DNA of 58,256 nucleotides from Welwitschia mirabilis (lineage: Eukaryota; Gnetophyta; Gnetopsida; Welwitschiales). A program made the translations under genes and the position numbers. Every line of letters starts with the position of its first letter. Position 1 is the first letter of the stretch. Under the pieces are notes generated by a model, which was given only the letters and a program-made list of their open reading frames with translations, was not told the DNA's origin and did not search any database. The stretch is from positions 89,791,104-89,849,359 of the forward strand of contig JBOZIK010000001.1 in the NCBI GenBank assembly GCA_051453625.1, in the 5' to 3' direction. Positions 1 through 13,560 of the stretch are shown piece after piece.

Positions 1-459
1 AATGGATGATATTTGTGTAATCAAGGCATTACTACATCAATTCCATTGTTCTATAGGTTGAGAATTAGCCTTGAAAAGTCCATGTTATAGGCTGAGACTT
101 AGTCTTGAAAAGTTCATGCTATAGGTTGAGACTAAGCCTCCAAAATTCCATTGTGGAGGTTGAGACTTAGCCTGGAAAACTCCACTTGTAAAGGTTATAG
201 GTGAACTTGGAATACCTGATGGAGTAACAGAGATCTAAGATCTAGTTCCTGAACCACTTTAAATCTGGCTTGCATCGAATTGATAGTTTTGTGTCTTTCT
301 ATTTTTAATTCTTTACTTTTAGTATCTTATTGTTTTGTACACATTTTAGATTTATTTATTTTCATATACAAGTTGTGTTTCAAATAGTTTTATTTCATAT
401 CAATCGTTAATTTTTGAAAGAACCTATTCACTTCCCTATAGGGCTTTCAATTCTATCAA
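1..459 (+). mobile_element. 3' portion of a Copia-type LTR, cut by the window edge
   Basis: The segment from about 50 to 240 matches, on the opposite strand, the LTRs of the Copia element at 15693-24643. It shares repeated 'gttgagacttagcct' modules and then a run 'aaaggttataggtgaactt' (193-211) found in reverse complement near 16.49 kb. It ends with an 'aacctattcac..ctatagggctttcaat' tail (421-451) typical of the right end of this LTR class, then 'ctatca' near 459. I see no primer binding site after it, so it may be a solo LTR or a truncated element. Its left end lies outside the window. Copia assignment is by family resemblance and not by any coding sequence here. Confidence 0.6.
51..190 (+). 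repeat. Four tandem ~35-bp LTR subrepeats
   Basis: Four imperfect units follow each other, each reading roughly 'ataggttgagacttagcct' then 'ggaaaagtccatgtt', with starts near 51, 87, 121 and 156. The same module occurs in reverse complement inside the LTRs at about 16.5 kb and 23.4 kb, so it is a family-specific LTR subrepeat. Confidence 0.7.
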
Positions 460-1975
460 TAAATCCTTTTTCAAAGTAGTTCATAGAATTCTCTTGACTG
501 ACACATATTTAGATGAAATTTAAGATTTAGAAGGAGTACCAAGGTAGAGGAAGCTATGATTTTTTGGATTTAGTTATCATTAATGATAAAGGAAGAGATT
601 GTTACATTTCCCAATTGTTAATTAATTATAAGCCAAATCTTAAATTAAGTTTATAATGAAATGGCACCTGTAAGTCTATAATGAAATGACATCTTGTAGG
701 AATTATGTGAAGAACTTAGAATAGAAATTGAAAATATTTAACGAAGGAATTCAAGAAACTCAAAGATTAGGATTAAGAATCTAATCAAGCTATGCTTAAA
801 AGCACCAAGTATTCATCTTTTGTGATCTTTATCAAAAATATTTAATAACATATGTTTAGTATATAACACATAATAGCAGAGGGGTAAGCAACCCAAAATG
901 TTGTATCCACATTGAAGTAATCAAACATATTTATTCATTCAAATGAAAGATGAGCATAGAAATATTTTTTGTATTATATCTTTAAGAAATTGAAATAGAC
1001 AATGTAAATAATGAAATGAATGTAATGGAAATGGAAATGCAACAAAATGAAATAATTGACTAATATTTTTTTACCAATTTGTTGTCATCCAAGTTAACCT
1101 TCATACCCTATATTACTATCAAATATAATCTATTAAGAGTGTTAAATTAAAACCAACATAAATTATAATAAAAATAGAGCGAGATAATTAAAAACACATA
1201 CTCTATTATTCTTTAAAAAATAAATCATGCTTATATTTCTTATGAGTAAGAACACTTTCATGAAGGAGACACATCCCAACACCAAGGTAATTCTTCTTAA
1301 AAACAAATGCATCTCCTTGTTTAAGTTACTCTAATGTTATAAGAACTTTGATGCCAAAAGAGAGATGAGGAAATGAGAGGCCTAAGGAAGTCTATATAGG
1401 TTTGTATGATGGACTAATTTATCTAAATAAAATACTATAATAATTATATTTTAATTCTATCTAAAATTAAAACTTAATTTTTTTATCATTTATTAACTTT
1501 ATCTTCTAGGGATAGGTGGTAATTACAATTGGGTAATTATAATGTTTATCATGTAACATAGGTAGGATGAATAAGATATGTTGTCTTTTAATGTTAGGTA
1601 GAATCTTTATCTTCTTGTGTTAGGTGGAGTTTGTTATGAGGAGTCCAATACTTGGCCCTTAAATCATAATGCCTCAATCAACCAATGCTATCACCTTGCG
1701 TCTTCAACATTACCATCATGTAACTACCACATGTTACTGCCATGTATCTCTTGTGCCACCGATACATGCCACATGCTTTTCTTAAATGCTTTATAATTAC
1801 TTAAATTTAATTAAAATTATTTTGAATTCTTCATCTTTAGTTCTTGACATAAAAAATTATCAAATTTAACATTGAACTTATAAAAAAAACCTGAAAACAC
1901 ACTCTAAACCATATATTAAATGTGACAAGTTAGCCACCTATCATTAAGAATTTTAAAATATCAAAGTGTGATCAA
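460..1975. other. AT-rich intergenic DNA, nothing recognised
   Basis: No reading frame with protein-like composition and no structured repeat was recognised on either strand. CpG is very rare: I count three CpG in positions 1-1020. Confidence 0.5.
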
Positions 1976-2945
1976 TCAACCTTAACTAATTAGTCAACTA
2001 TTTAATGTAAACTTGGTATTCATCATTTATGGTTAATTAGTGGATTTTAGGGATTGACTACTGTGGTTAATCAACAAAACTTGGAGATCGACTGATATGG
2101 ATGACTGATAGGACTTAAAAGATAGTACAAAGTAAATAAACATAATTCCTATAGCTGATTGCCATTCTTTAGAGGTTAATCACCTAGTAGATCAGTGTTT
2201 CATAAGGGATTGATCAAACACTTTAAGAAGTCGATTACTCAAAGAAGTCTTCCGTAGAGCATCATGAGGGGTCAACTAGATTCTTAAAAGGGTTAATCAT
2301 AAATTCAATAGTCAATTAAAATATAACTATTTGAAGATCATAAAAAAATGTTAAAAATAATATTAATAAGTAAACCAACCATTTTGAGACCTCTAATAAT
2401 CATCTAGAACATAATAATTATAACGAACAACTATATTTCATTTGTTATAAATAAAAATACTATTGGAATTATTTAGAACTTTTTTAATCTTACTTAAAAT
2501 CTTGTGAACTCTTAAGTACTTAATCTTTGTATTCTCTCTTCTTTAAAAAGACCACATCACTATTGTAAACATGTGAAGTGGAGCTTGTAATAGTGAGTAA
2601 GAATTACCTAGAAAATCCCAATTGTATTCATGGATGACTATCATAAAATCTCGTGAAGTGTGACTAGAGACTACATATGAACTAAAGGAAGATAATATTA
2701 CTTTATTTAAATTTGTCTCTTGTATTCTGAATGATTTGGTGAAGTTCATAGAGCTAAATTATTATATTATATGTTAATTACTTGAATTATTATCAGAGGT
2801 TTAGTTGAATCAGTTATAGTTTATTTTACTAGATTGATTGCAGTATGCTTTTAAAGAGTTAAATGTTAAATTGAAAAAAGTTTCTTAGCTATTCTATATG
2901 CCCCTCCCNNNNNNNNNNTGAGGGTGTCTTGATTAGTATATGTAA
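1976..2945 (+). mobile_element. Decayed LTR-like segment with primer-binding-site-like end
   Basis: Positions about 1976-2330 hold repeated 'ggttaatcaac', 'gtcgattactc', 'gtcaactag' modules, like the GTCGACC-rich arrays inside the Copia LTRs further right. At 2901-2920 a C-rich stretch is interrupted by 10 N, and then 'ggtgtcttgattagtatatg' follows. Plant Copia LTRs commonly end with a C-rich 'attcacccccc' run just before an initiator-tRNA-Met primer binding site (TTGGTATCAGAGC); 'ttagtatatg' at 2933-2942 could be a decayed version. The left end was not located and no coding region follows, so this is a tentative LTR relic. Confidence 0.35.
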
Positions 2946-5900
2946 TTCATTAATCAAGGTCATTTAGGAATAATAAGAATGAATCATTTTTGAAAACTAT
3001 GGTAAGAAAATTCTTAGGGAGACTTGGTTTAATAGATATTATATCTTTCAAAGCCATTCTTTAAAAGGCACTCATGGAAAGGGAAAATATTTAGATTAAA
3101 AAACCTTAAAAGAAGCACTAACTATAATTGAATATGTAGAATGTAAAGAGAACAAAAATGGTTTATTATCATAGGATTGAGAAAAGAAGAATAAAAAGAA
3201 GAATGAAGTATGTTTAAGAAGTTACATTCCTTTTTAGCATTCTTTATACAAGAGTCTATAGAAATGCATAGACTCAGATGAGAGACCTATATAAATCGCC
3301 ATCCCTACCTATTTTAGAAATTCTAAAAAAGTAATGGGGTTTAAATAAAAAAGTAGTGATTTTTATTTGAACAAATAGTAGGTTTTCAATTAAAAAAGAA
3401 GTGAATATTTAATTAAAAAAGAGTGTAAAAATGTAGTAGAATTTTCATGAAAAAAGAGAGAAATCATATCTCAAAAGAGGGATGTGAAAACACGTGAAAT
3501 TAGTAAAGCTTATGATTTTGCTTTAAACAACATGGCTATCAAGTCTCTATATATTACTCTAGCAAATATTTGGATTTGGAAGAACATCTATTAGTAAGTG
3601 ATCTTATTAACAAAGTCAAATATATGTAAGATTTATGAAGTCTGATAAGCTCAATATTCACGATAATAGTGTGAACAAAGGAAAAAATCAATTTTTAAAA
3701 TGAGGATATCATGTTTTAAGCCTTCACAAAAATAAATATATACCTCACATGATAATTCAACTTAGGAAAAGAAAATCAAGTATTAAAAGTCTAGGTTATA
3801 GAATTAAAAAAATCACCTAGATCGAATTGCATATATAATGGAAGCATACAAGTGTCAAACTAACAGAATACATGGCATGAGTTCTTGTTGTATTTCCCTT
3901 TTTACAACTTAAAATAATCATTAAAAACTACATGTGTAAAATCCTAATTTAAGAAGATGTGAAAAGGAAAATACAATAAAATAAAAAAAAGTAATTTTTT
4001 ATGGACATCCACAAGATTCTAAAGATCATCTATAACTCATACAAATCAACAAAAAAATTTAAATAGTCAAATATATCAAAGTTAGTTGTAGATAAATATA
4101 ACTATCCTTGAAAAATTCACAACTTGAATTCATACCATATGGATGTAATTAGGTAATTCAAGCATCTCATTCCATTATATGTAAAATGTAAAACAACTTA
4201 GAACTGAAAGATAATGTTTGAAAAGCTAGATTCCTCAAATCAACATTGTAAATAATTCAACTTTAACAAGATTTTCACTAGTTTGTGATACATTTGACTT
4301 GAAATATAACTCTTGACTTAGTACAAAATGAATTATAGAAGCATTAAAACGTAAAACAAGAATTCAAATCAATAAGTAATTAATAAAAACTAGCATAGAA
4401 ATGTTCATTAAATTAAAGCAATTTCTAGCTAATTTCAAGCTATTCTAACTAGTAGAAAGAGGTAAAATAAAAAAGGAGAGAAAAGGGAGAGATAAAATTT
4501 AGAAGAATGAACTTATAAAATCTCATAACTTTCAAAATAATTTAAAAATTCCCTAAAACATGTTTCTACAACTAAATATTACTGATTAAGTACAATCAAT
4601 TGAAATCGATGAAATTAGTTCATCTAGGGAAAAAACTACAAAAAACATAGTTAGTCCTAATTTAATCAAGAATACTAAGCAAATCATAAAACTTTAAAAA
4701 ATGGATTTTATATTGTAAAAATAATTAAAAAGTAGTATAAGATAGAATTTTAAATTTTTTAAAAAACATTAATAATGAGAGAGAAATTCATTATGAAAAA
4801 CAAAATAAACAAAATTTCATAGTTTAGACAGTTTTCTAAGCAAAACTATAACCATGACTGAAAATAGTTGAAAAATGGGTTTTAGGAACTGAACTTGGAT
4901 TTTAACTCCTTAAAGAATAAATTATTTAAATCATAAGAGGAAGCTATTAACAAAATTTTAGAACCATTAGAGTTATATAGAAAGTTTTATGGCCAAAACA
5001 AGCACTAAAATTTACTAATATACTTTGATTTTGAGAAGAGGAAAAAGAAGAGATGAAAATCCATGAGAAAATAAATAGTTTTAATCTCAAAAAATGTAAA
5101 TAATTATTTACAAATTAATATACTACTATTATAAAGGTAAAAATAGAAATTCATCATCATTTACTTTATAAAAAAGGTGGAATCATGAGAAAATGAACTA
5201 GAAAAATGATACAAATGGAGGAAAAAAGGAAGAAAAGGAATAAAGCACATAATTCCTTTGACATGGAGTTAACAACTGTGCAAACTCTTAAATTATNNNN
5301 NNNNNNNNNNNNNNNNNNNNNNNNNNNNNNNNNNNNNNNNNNNNNNNNNNNNNNNNNNNNNNNNNNNNNNNNNNNNNNNNNNNNNNNNNNNNNNNNNNNN
5401 NCAAGTAATCAAAGGAATAAATAACATAATGAGAAGAACACTTATTAGTTTTACATAAAAGTGCATAAATTTTTATTAGTATTTAATCTATTTTCTTATA
5501 ATATTTAATGCCTTCTCCTCCTCTTAGAAGGCTGAAAATGGATTTGAATAACAAAAGAAGATATGAATGAAGAATGTATAAGGCTTTCAAAGTTTATATA
5601 GAGAGAAGATCAACTTGGAAGTGAATAAATATGAGGGAAAGTAATAGAAAATCTCCTTCCAGTGCTTGAAAATGGCTAAAATAGCATAAAACTAGTGTAA
5701 TAATGATGTGATATGAGTTTAGGCACTGAGGGTAATCTTTATAGGAATACTTGGGTTAGTTTCAAGCTAAAGAGTTAAAAACCACTATTACTTCAAATGT
5801 GTTTCATGATGCAAAAGGTAAAGCTATCATATGATGCTACAACACCATTTTACTATTAGAACTAGTGTTGCAGTGCCATAGATAGTGTGTCATATAACCA

Positions 5901-8900
5901 CCAAAACTTCCAAAAGTTAATTTAACATAATTTCATTTCTTCAAGCTTACAATACACAAATTCATCACATGGAACTTAGAAATAACTATAAATATATAAA
6001 AGAAAGTTCCTAGAATGCAATTTTCCAAGGTACTAATTTCTTGAGAAGTTTAGATATCATCTAATGTTATGCATACAATGTTAAAATGAGTTGGAATTAT
6101 TGCATCAATAAGAAGATGATATATGATAATAGAAAAGGGGATATGAATAATCTATAGAGCTTTTATATTAAAGTAGTCTTCCATGATCAAAATTTTCACC
6201 CTTGGTCTTGATCTCCTAATTGCAAGCATTATTAAAATCCTTGAACTAGATCATGATGTATTATTTGGAGCTCATGGAATGTTCAAGATCCTTGTCACCT
6301 GAAAAGTACAAAAATACCTCTAAATATAGTATTAAAGTTTGAAAAGTAATGCAAAATATTAACTATTGATACCTTATTTTTTCAAAATTTTAGGCTTCAT
6401 CATAGTGGTTGAAATAAGCTATTGTATAAAAGATAAGAAATAACATCATATGAAAGTGATTTATATGTAATAATTATGAAGGAAAAAAAATGACTACTGT
6501 ATTTAAAGTTTATTTTGAATGGTTACCTATATGTAAATATATACTATAACTTACCTAATACCATTTCATATTGTCAAATAAATATATAACATTTTATTAT
6601 GTACTATTATATAAAGAGATGTGATTTTGAATTATTAAATATTAGACTTAAATTAAGGTTATGAAAAATGAAAAAACTATCATCTAATCTAGAAGATGTA
6701 TAATGGTTATTTGAAAACCATCATATAACTTAATATGACATATATGAATTTATTTTAGCAATGATCATTGAAAGAGATAAAAATAACATCTAGAGTTAAT
6801 AATGCTAAAGATTGTATAATACTTTCATAATGGATATCTAATATTATTGAAAAGTATCCTATGGTTATTGTTTAACCATCATAATGAGAATGTTTTTTCC
6901 GAAATAATTTATGTGGAACTTTGTAAATAACTATTATATTAACTAAAAATTAAAGTTTATTATTTTAATTAATGTTTAGATTCCACCTTTTTTTTAAGTT
7001 ATATTCTTTTATTGTGAAACCTTTAATTAGTAGTATTCTTTGTCTTAATGTTACATACCATTAACTCTTACAATAACACTATATGTAGAATCAAGTACAA
7101 AGTTTCAAGTATTTGCATTTATTTTTTTAATTCATACATGGTGACAAAGGGGTTTAATAAGGGCTATAAAATAATATTAGGCTTATGGGCACATGATAAG
7201 ATTCTAATCTAATAGATTTATCTTTTCAAAGGTTTTCATTGGTCTTGTGTTGTGGGTTTCTAGCTTTGTTCCTCAGTTTCTAGAATAGAAAATAGAAAAG
7301 ATATATTAAAAGGCTACTAAATTGATCCTTTATTTCTCCATTAAAGAATAATCTAAAGATTAGTTTCCTCTTGTAACATAACACATAATAGAATGTGATA
7401 AGTCACACCTATGAGATCTTGTGATTTTTCCACTTATCATTATTCCTATTCTTTTGATTTTAACACTAAGAAAACTACTTGCTTGCATCTCATTAATGTT
7501 GTTAATAAAACATAAAGTGATAATTGTTTTTATGTTTTTACTAGCCTTTGATATTTTGTTCAAATTCTAAATTATCATATCAAGTAGTAGTAAAATTTAA
7601 AGGCATTTTTTTAGTAATTCTTATTTTTCTATTGAAGCAAATTACTTACTTAAAAGTTATAACTATCTGATAGTTTATACTTATTTATAGAATTACTAAC
7701 TCTTGGTTCCATAATAATGGTTCATAGCATTATTATAAATATTTTGTTTTACTAATATTTATTTGTAATAATGTTTTATAGTTCATCTAGAATTGTTTCT
7801 TTTCAAAACTAATCCATTATCTCATTTGAAAATACTGGGACATTATAAACGAAATTGTCACACAATATAATATTGCAAAAATTCATTTTGTATTTTATTA
7901 AAATAAAATGGAAAAATTACTTTATTTTTTAAAGTTTATCTCTAATATTAAAAAAATTTTCTCCATAAGAAAAATTAAGATTATGCTTAGTAAATAGAAT
8001 AAAACTAGAATATCTTTCAAATTAAGGCAATATGATATGATACATAGGAGATTACATTAAATATAATGCATGTCAAGAATACTTCCATTCCTTTAGAATT
8101 TATTTTAAACATAGAAACATATGCTAAGTTTCTTAATATATTTGATAATGATGAAACATGAATTCATAAAAGTTTGTATTACAATTTTTCCTAATGATTT
8201 AATTCTCTTTATTACATTTAAGCTTCTCATCATAACACATCTTTAACGTTTAGCATTTTAGTCTCATAAGTTTAATCCTTATATTACAACATTCTTTAAT
8301 TTCTTAAATCATAATTATATAGCTTTCTAATTCTCATAAAACAATAAATAATAATGAATAAAAACATTCTAAATTTCTTAAATTAGAACATTTCAAAATA
8401 GTAATTATCTTCCTTAATGCTAACTACTATGTAGGTTAATGTTTCATAGTACCCATGAATTTATTTATTAGTGTGGTAAGTTAGACAATACATGCTACTA
8501 GTAAATCCATAAATCCACTTAGTTAAAAAGGTATCTAAATCATTTAATTTTTATGTTTTAAAATATTTTAATTAAGAAAATTCTTTGCAAATATATTTAA
8601 ATAGTAGGTTTAATAAATAAACCAAATTAAAGAATAAAGTATCTTCCATTAATTTCTAGATTTGATGATGTTAGTTGCCTTTATGCTTACTTTCTTTTAA
8701 TAAGGTTTGTAATTTTATCTTTTTACATCATTTCTTAAGAGACATATAGTAAAGAAGGAATGCTATAAAGAATATTAACATGTCTTTATGCAAAGATGAC
8801 ATACAATAATCAATANNNNNNNNNNNNNNNNNNNNNNNNNNNNNNNNNNNNNNNNNNNNNNNNNNNNNNNNNNNNNNNNNNNNNNNNNNNNNNNNNNNNN

Positions 8901-9547
8901 NNNNNNNNNNNNNNNGCTATAAAGAATATTAACATGTCTTTATGCAAAGATGACATATAATAATCAATAGCAAGGATGATTATTATTTTAAATTAATAAA
9001 TTTTTTCATTGTCTTATCTGATACGCAATCATGGAGATGAAATTATTAATCTCTTAAACATGCTAAAGCCATATTAAAATGTTACTCCAATTTACCATAT
9101 TACAAATCAAGAGCTATGTTAATACATTGCCTTATTTTGATTCAATGATTGAAATGGATCCTAATTAATTCTAGTAGCCATTATGCTAATATTAGAAAGT
9201 AAAATGATATCTTAGGTCTTTCACTTATTTAAGTACTTTATTCAATATAAAAATAAATTATGCTTCAAAATTATTAGTATTATCTTTTAAATTAATGATT
9301 CTTTTAGTAATAATTTATTTATCAAATTACATCTCACTAACTTAACTTTTAAGGTTATAATTTTTTATAAATTTTAAATACAACATGCATGCCTTTGTAT
9401 ACTATAAATCTTTCCTTCAGTCATTTATCTTTTGTAGTTATTACAGCATCTTAATAATTGATACCAAAATTAATATTTAGAATTATACCCTAGTAATCAA
9501 GGCATAGATCAACTAATGTATTATAATAAACTTTAATTGTCATTCTT
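2946..9547. other. AT-rich non-coding DNA, no gene recognised
   Basis: I read both strands and found no recognisable protein motif. Short frames here (for example 7360-7563 on the minus strand) have no homology I recognise and are dense in Ile, Lys, Asn and Phe, as expected from AT-rich random sequence. There is an N-run at 5297-5401. Possible TATA-like motifs ('cctatataaatc' near 3287, 'tttatatagag' near 5594) could be relics of LTR promoters but cannot be assigned. Confidence 0.45.
8762..8969. other. 100-N gap with duplicated flanks (assembly join)
   Basis: The 54 bases before the gap (8762-8815) recur directly after it (8916-8969) with a single C/T difference. The gap is exactly 100 N. 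This is most simply two unmerged overlapping contig ends. Confidence 0.85.
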
Positions 9548-9965
9548 CTACATGGAATATAAGGGAATTTCAAAAGTCATAACAATTTAAATCTAATATT
9601 AAATATCAAATAGTGTTTTAAGAAATGTAATGTGAAATAATGTTATAAAACTTATTTACCTAATTATTAGGAATAATTTCTCATAAAATAAATAAGCAAT
9701 CAAGCATGAATAAATAAAAAAGAAAAAATTATTATCATTTCAGTGACCCTTATCATTCTTCCATGAGGATTATAAGGTAATTGGAAAGCTTAAATAGTTT
9801 AAATATATTTTAATAAAGACTAAATAGTATTTTAAGAAACATAAAAGTGAAATAATATTGTAAAGCTTTCCTCCTAAGCATTAAGAGTGATTATTCATAA
9901 GGAAAAAAAACTAAGTAAGCATAAATGAAGAAAAATAGAAAAATTATGATAATTACATTAATTAA
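9548..9965. repeat. Two-unit degenerate tandem repeat, period ~212 bp
   Basis: Unit 1 starts near 9548 ('tacatggaatataaggg') and unit 2 near 9760 ('ccatgaggattataagg'). Both continue with matching landmarks in the same order: a 'tttaaat' run, 'gtgttttaagaaa' / 'gtattttaagaaa', 'gtgaaataat', 'cataaaataaataagcaatc' / 'cataaggaaaaaaaactaag', and 'attatcattt' / 'atgataatta'. No N separates them, so this is probably a genuine old tandem duplication, perhaps in a decayed element. Confidence 0.6.
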
Positions 9966-12900
9966 AGATGATAGATAATTAAGTGCTCAGGGTTATACAG
10001 GTAAATAATATATTACCTATTATAGATTTCAAATCTTATTAATACAAATGAAAAGAATTGCATTGCTCAAGTAACATATTCTTTCAGAGATAAATCATCT
10101 TATGATAAAATATAAGAAAATTAGGAATATCATGAATCTTAATACATTAACTAATATTTCAATAAAATCCTAATAAAAAATTTAAGTAATAAAATCTAAA
10201 TAATAAATGTAAAAGAATATTCAAATGGGCTATTTCATGATAAGTAATTACAAATGTATTAATAATAAAAAACAAAGTCAAATCTAGTTACACATCAAAT
10301 TGCATGAACTAAGAATGCAAACATTATAGAAGATCAACAAGTTAGTCTAGAGTATTTCATTACACTTAATAAGGAAGTTTCCTCATAAAACAATCATTCT
10401 TGCATGCATAGGAAAAAGAAAAGAGCTTTAGAACCTCAATATGAAACAATATCTAAGTAAAGCCATTAAAACCACAATGGAATTAATAAAAAACGAGGGG
10501 AATTAAAAGTATGAAATGAATATAGTGGAAATTTAATATTAGATCAGAATGAGATAAGAGATATCAAGATTCTTTATCTCTTAAGATAGACTATTCTTAT
10601 TTAGCCTAAGAATTGCACTTTTACATTTAGATTCAGATGCTAAATACATTAGAGTGCATTGAATTTGGTCAAAGTAAGATTACTTGGCTATTAATACTAA
10701 TTAGATAGATCTTTATACATTATATGATTCCCTCATTTTTATTATTTAATTCAACTTTTGCTTATTTTTATAAGTTTGAATTTATTTTTGGTGATCAATA
10801 TTTACTTTAACTTTTATAAGATCCATCATTCTCTAAAATGCTAATGACCTCATGGATCATATGATGAAAATGGTCTTCTTAGGAATTATGCTTTACTTAT
10901 AAAATGAATAACTTAGCACATTTTACAAAAATAATGCCCAAGTATTAGTTATCCTAATAAAATTTGGGTCATTATAAGGATCTAGCTTGACTACTAATAA
11001 ATCAATGTAAAACATGTTACTTATAATTAAAATATTTTATTTACTAAAGTTTAAAAGACTAAAATTCTAGATTTAAAGTGTAATTACATCTTTCAACTAG
11101 AATTTTACTAGTCCCTTACTAAATAATGTGAGAAATTTAAGTTTTCAAAACCACTACAATCTTAAAAGTTTTCAAAGTATCATATTTAAGCTTAAAGATT
11201 AACATTTAAATAAGCTTGAAAGCTTTAAACTTAAATTGAAATTCAGTTTTTATGTCAAGATAAGTCAAATTAGTGTAATTTTTAACTTTTCAAGTCGAAT
11301 TTTATTTGTGATTTTTAATTTCTTTAAAAAATTTAAATTTTTATCCCTTCAAAATATGATAACATAAAGAAAATCATATGATTTTTATGCTATGTTAAGG
11401 CATAAAATGATTAAAAATATAATAACTCATGGTGCCTTGAACTCCATAATCAAAATTTTACATTACTCATAATGTTGAAAAGAGTTCAAAGTATTCTAAA
11501 AGTTTTACATTTAAAGCTCAGTTTGCATAAAGAAAAATCACACATCTCTATTATTTCAACTTTTTGAGATATCACAAGGCATAGAAAAAATCATATATAA
11601 TTAAAAAAGAAAATATAGTAAATGGATGAAGAATGTCTTGGATGGGATATTCCATGTGAACATCCCTTTTTAGATATTAGGTTCCTAAGTATTCCATCAA
11701 GCTTTGATGTTACTTCCTTTTTATTAACCTTTTATGTTATTTATTTTTTATAGTATACTCAACATTTAGTTTGGCACATAACTTAGATAAATCCTTTCTT
11801 AGATAGTAAGGATGAAATTCATCATTTGAAACAAAAAAAGGTATCTATAAACAAGAATTAAAGTGATAAAATATCAACCCTTTTTATCATTATGATAGGC
11901 TTTTAAGATACTTTTTTATCCCTCTCACTCATCATTTATGTCTTCTATACTTTTATTGTCATGGATGTATAAATTCTAAAAGAATTATTTTACATCATCA
12001 AAAAACTAAGTTTTTCCCTTTAACAAAAAAGGTTTCTTCATCCTCTTTCCTCTAATTTTTCAAGTACATAGTAGTTTATTCATACAAAAATTAACTTAAA
12101 ACATCCTCCATAATAAAATTTTCATTATTTCATATGATTAAATAAATATGATGAAAACTCTAATGAGTAAATAATAACACCAATATTTCTAGGGTAGAAA
12201 TGGATAATGAAATCAAAATAGTAATGAAGGTAAGAGGAAGGCATAAGAAAGAGAAATTTCTTGAGAAAATGAAAGAGTGGGGCTTTATATTTATAGATAA
12301 AAGAATAAATATGTTATTTGTCATTTATTTTTAATAAATGATTAACTTTAGGTATGTCATGAATTAACTAAAAGTAGAATTGTGTTTTTATTGATAATAC
12401 ATGTTATGGATGGGAATCTAGAAATTAGTTTTTATCACCGTCACTAAAGAGGATATTAATTACCATTTTTAAAACTAAAAATGAATCCTATGCTAAAAAG
12501 ATATGGCATTTTTATTTTTAATTTTTTCATGATTTTATGATGGGAAAATAAGAAATTTATTTTTAGTGGAAAATGAAAAATTATTAAACTAAGGGGAATG
12601 TAGTTTAAATTAACTTAGAAGAAAGATAAGATTAATGACAGTGTTAAATAGTCTAACTTAATAAAGTAAACACCTTAATTTTCCCCAAACCTAGGCACTA
12701 CATGTAATGTTTCCTAAGGTGCCTTAAATATATAGCCTTAGCTTTGCCTTATAATAATGGATATCTAAGAAGTTACCGATGAAGAATCTCTTTTCATCAT
12801 AAAATGCAATGCAATCCCAAAACATCTTAGAGAAAAAATTATATCATAGCTTAAAAGCTATTTTTCTGGGCTTGGTAAAATTCTTGTTGATACTTAAAGC

Positions 12901-13049
12901 CCTAAATGTTATCATCTAATATTGTTAGATAATTCTTTAATTCCAATCTAAGAGGGATTCCAAACTAGCATATCATAAATAATTAACAATAAATTTAAAT
13001 TCATCTGGTTTTTTTTGGGGAGAAATTTGGATGAGAAGGAAGGATATAA
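9966..13049. other. AT-rich non-coding DNA, nothing recognised
   Basis: No coding motif, LTR pair or structured repeat was recognised on either strand. A 'ggggctttatatttatag' motif near 12281 is TATA-like and resembles LTR promoter regions, but no LTR partner was found. Confidence 0.4.
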
Positions 13050-13560
13050 TAAGTTCTACATTTAGGTCTTCTTCTTCTTCATTTGTCCCATGTTTCTTTG
13101 CTTGTTCTTATTCCTACATAGCTAAGTTTTTTTGATTTTTGACTTCTTCAAATAACATGTCATTAGTGCACTTTCTTTGCATGAAAATCATATGCTATTC
13201 ATCACTTTCTATGTAGATTAGAGCTTATCACAAGAGAGGTTTCTACACTATATCATGAAGTATGTCTTACCAAGTAATAATACAAGCATAAATTTTAAGT
13301 TTTATTTATTAAAGGATCCATATAAGATCTTTATGTATTATGATGAATGAAGAGTAGGAGATCTATCTAAAAATCACCCATCATAGCTACTAAGGAGTGG
13401 AAATAAAGCTTGTATATTTTGTTAATGTGATCCTTCAAAATAAAATATTTCATAATGAGAGCTACTACTACATCAAAAGGATGAGGGAGATCCTTTTTCT
13501 TATAGTAATTACTTGTTTTCTTAAGGAATTTTCTTATGATATTTTCAAAATATAAAATAA
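13050..13560 (-). pseudogene. Decayed unidentified reading frame, probably transposon-derived
   Basis: One minus-strand frame gives protein-like sequence over about 150 codons with a few stops: near the start 'KKDLPHPFDVVVALIMKYF', then 'LKDHINKIYKLYFHSLVAMM', and, after frame changes, an acidic stretch 'NEEEEDLNVE' at its 3' end (about 13.06-13.09 kb). The balance of residues differs from the surrounding AT-rich noise. I do not recognise the family with certainty. It resembles the non-catalytic reading frames often carried by plant LTR elements, but no LTRs or polymerase domains are visible around it. Function unknown. Confidence 0.3.

Noticed and set aside
2543-2749. 68-codon minus-strand open frame
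   Set aside because: Lies antisense within the LTR-like segment and has no recognisable motif; likely chance.
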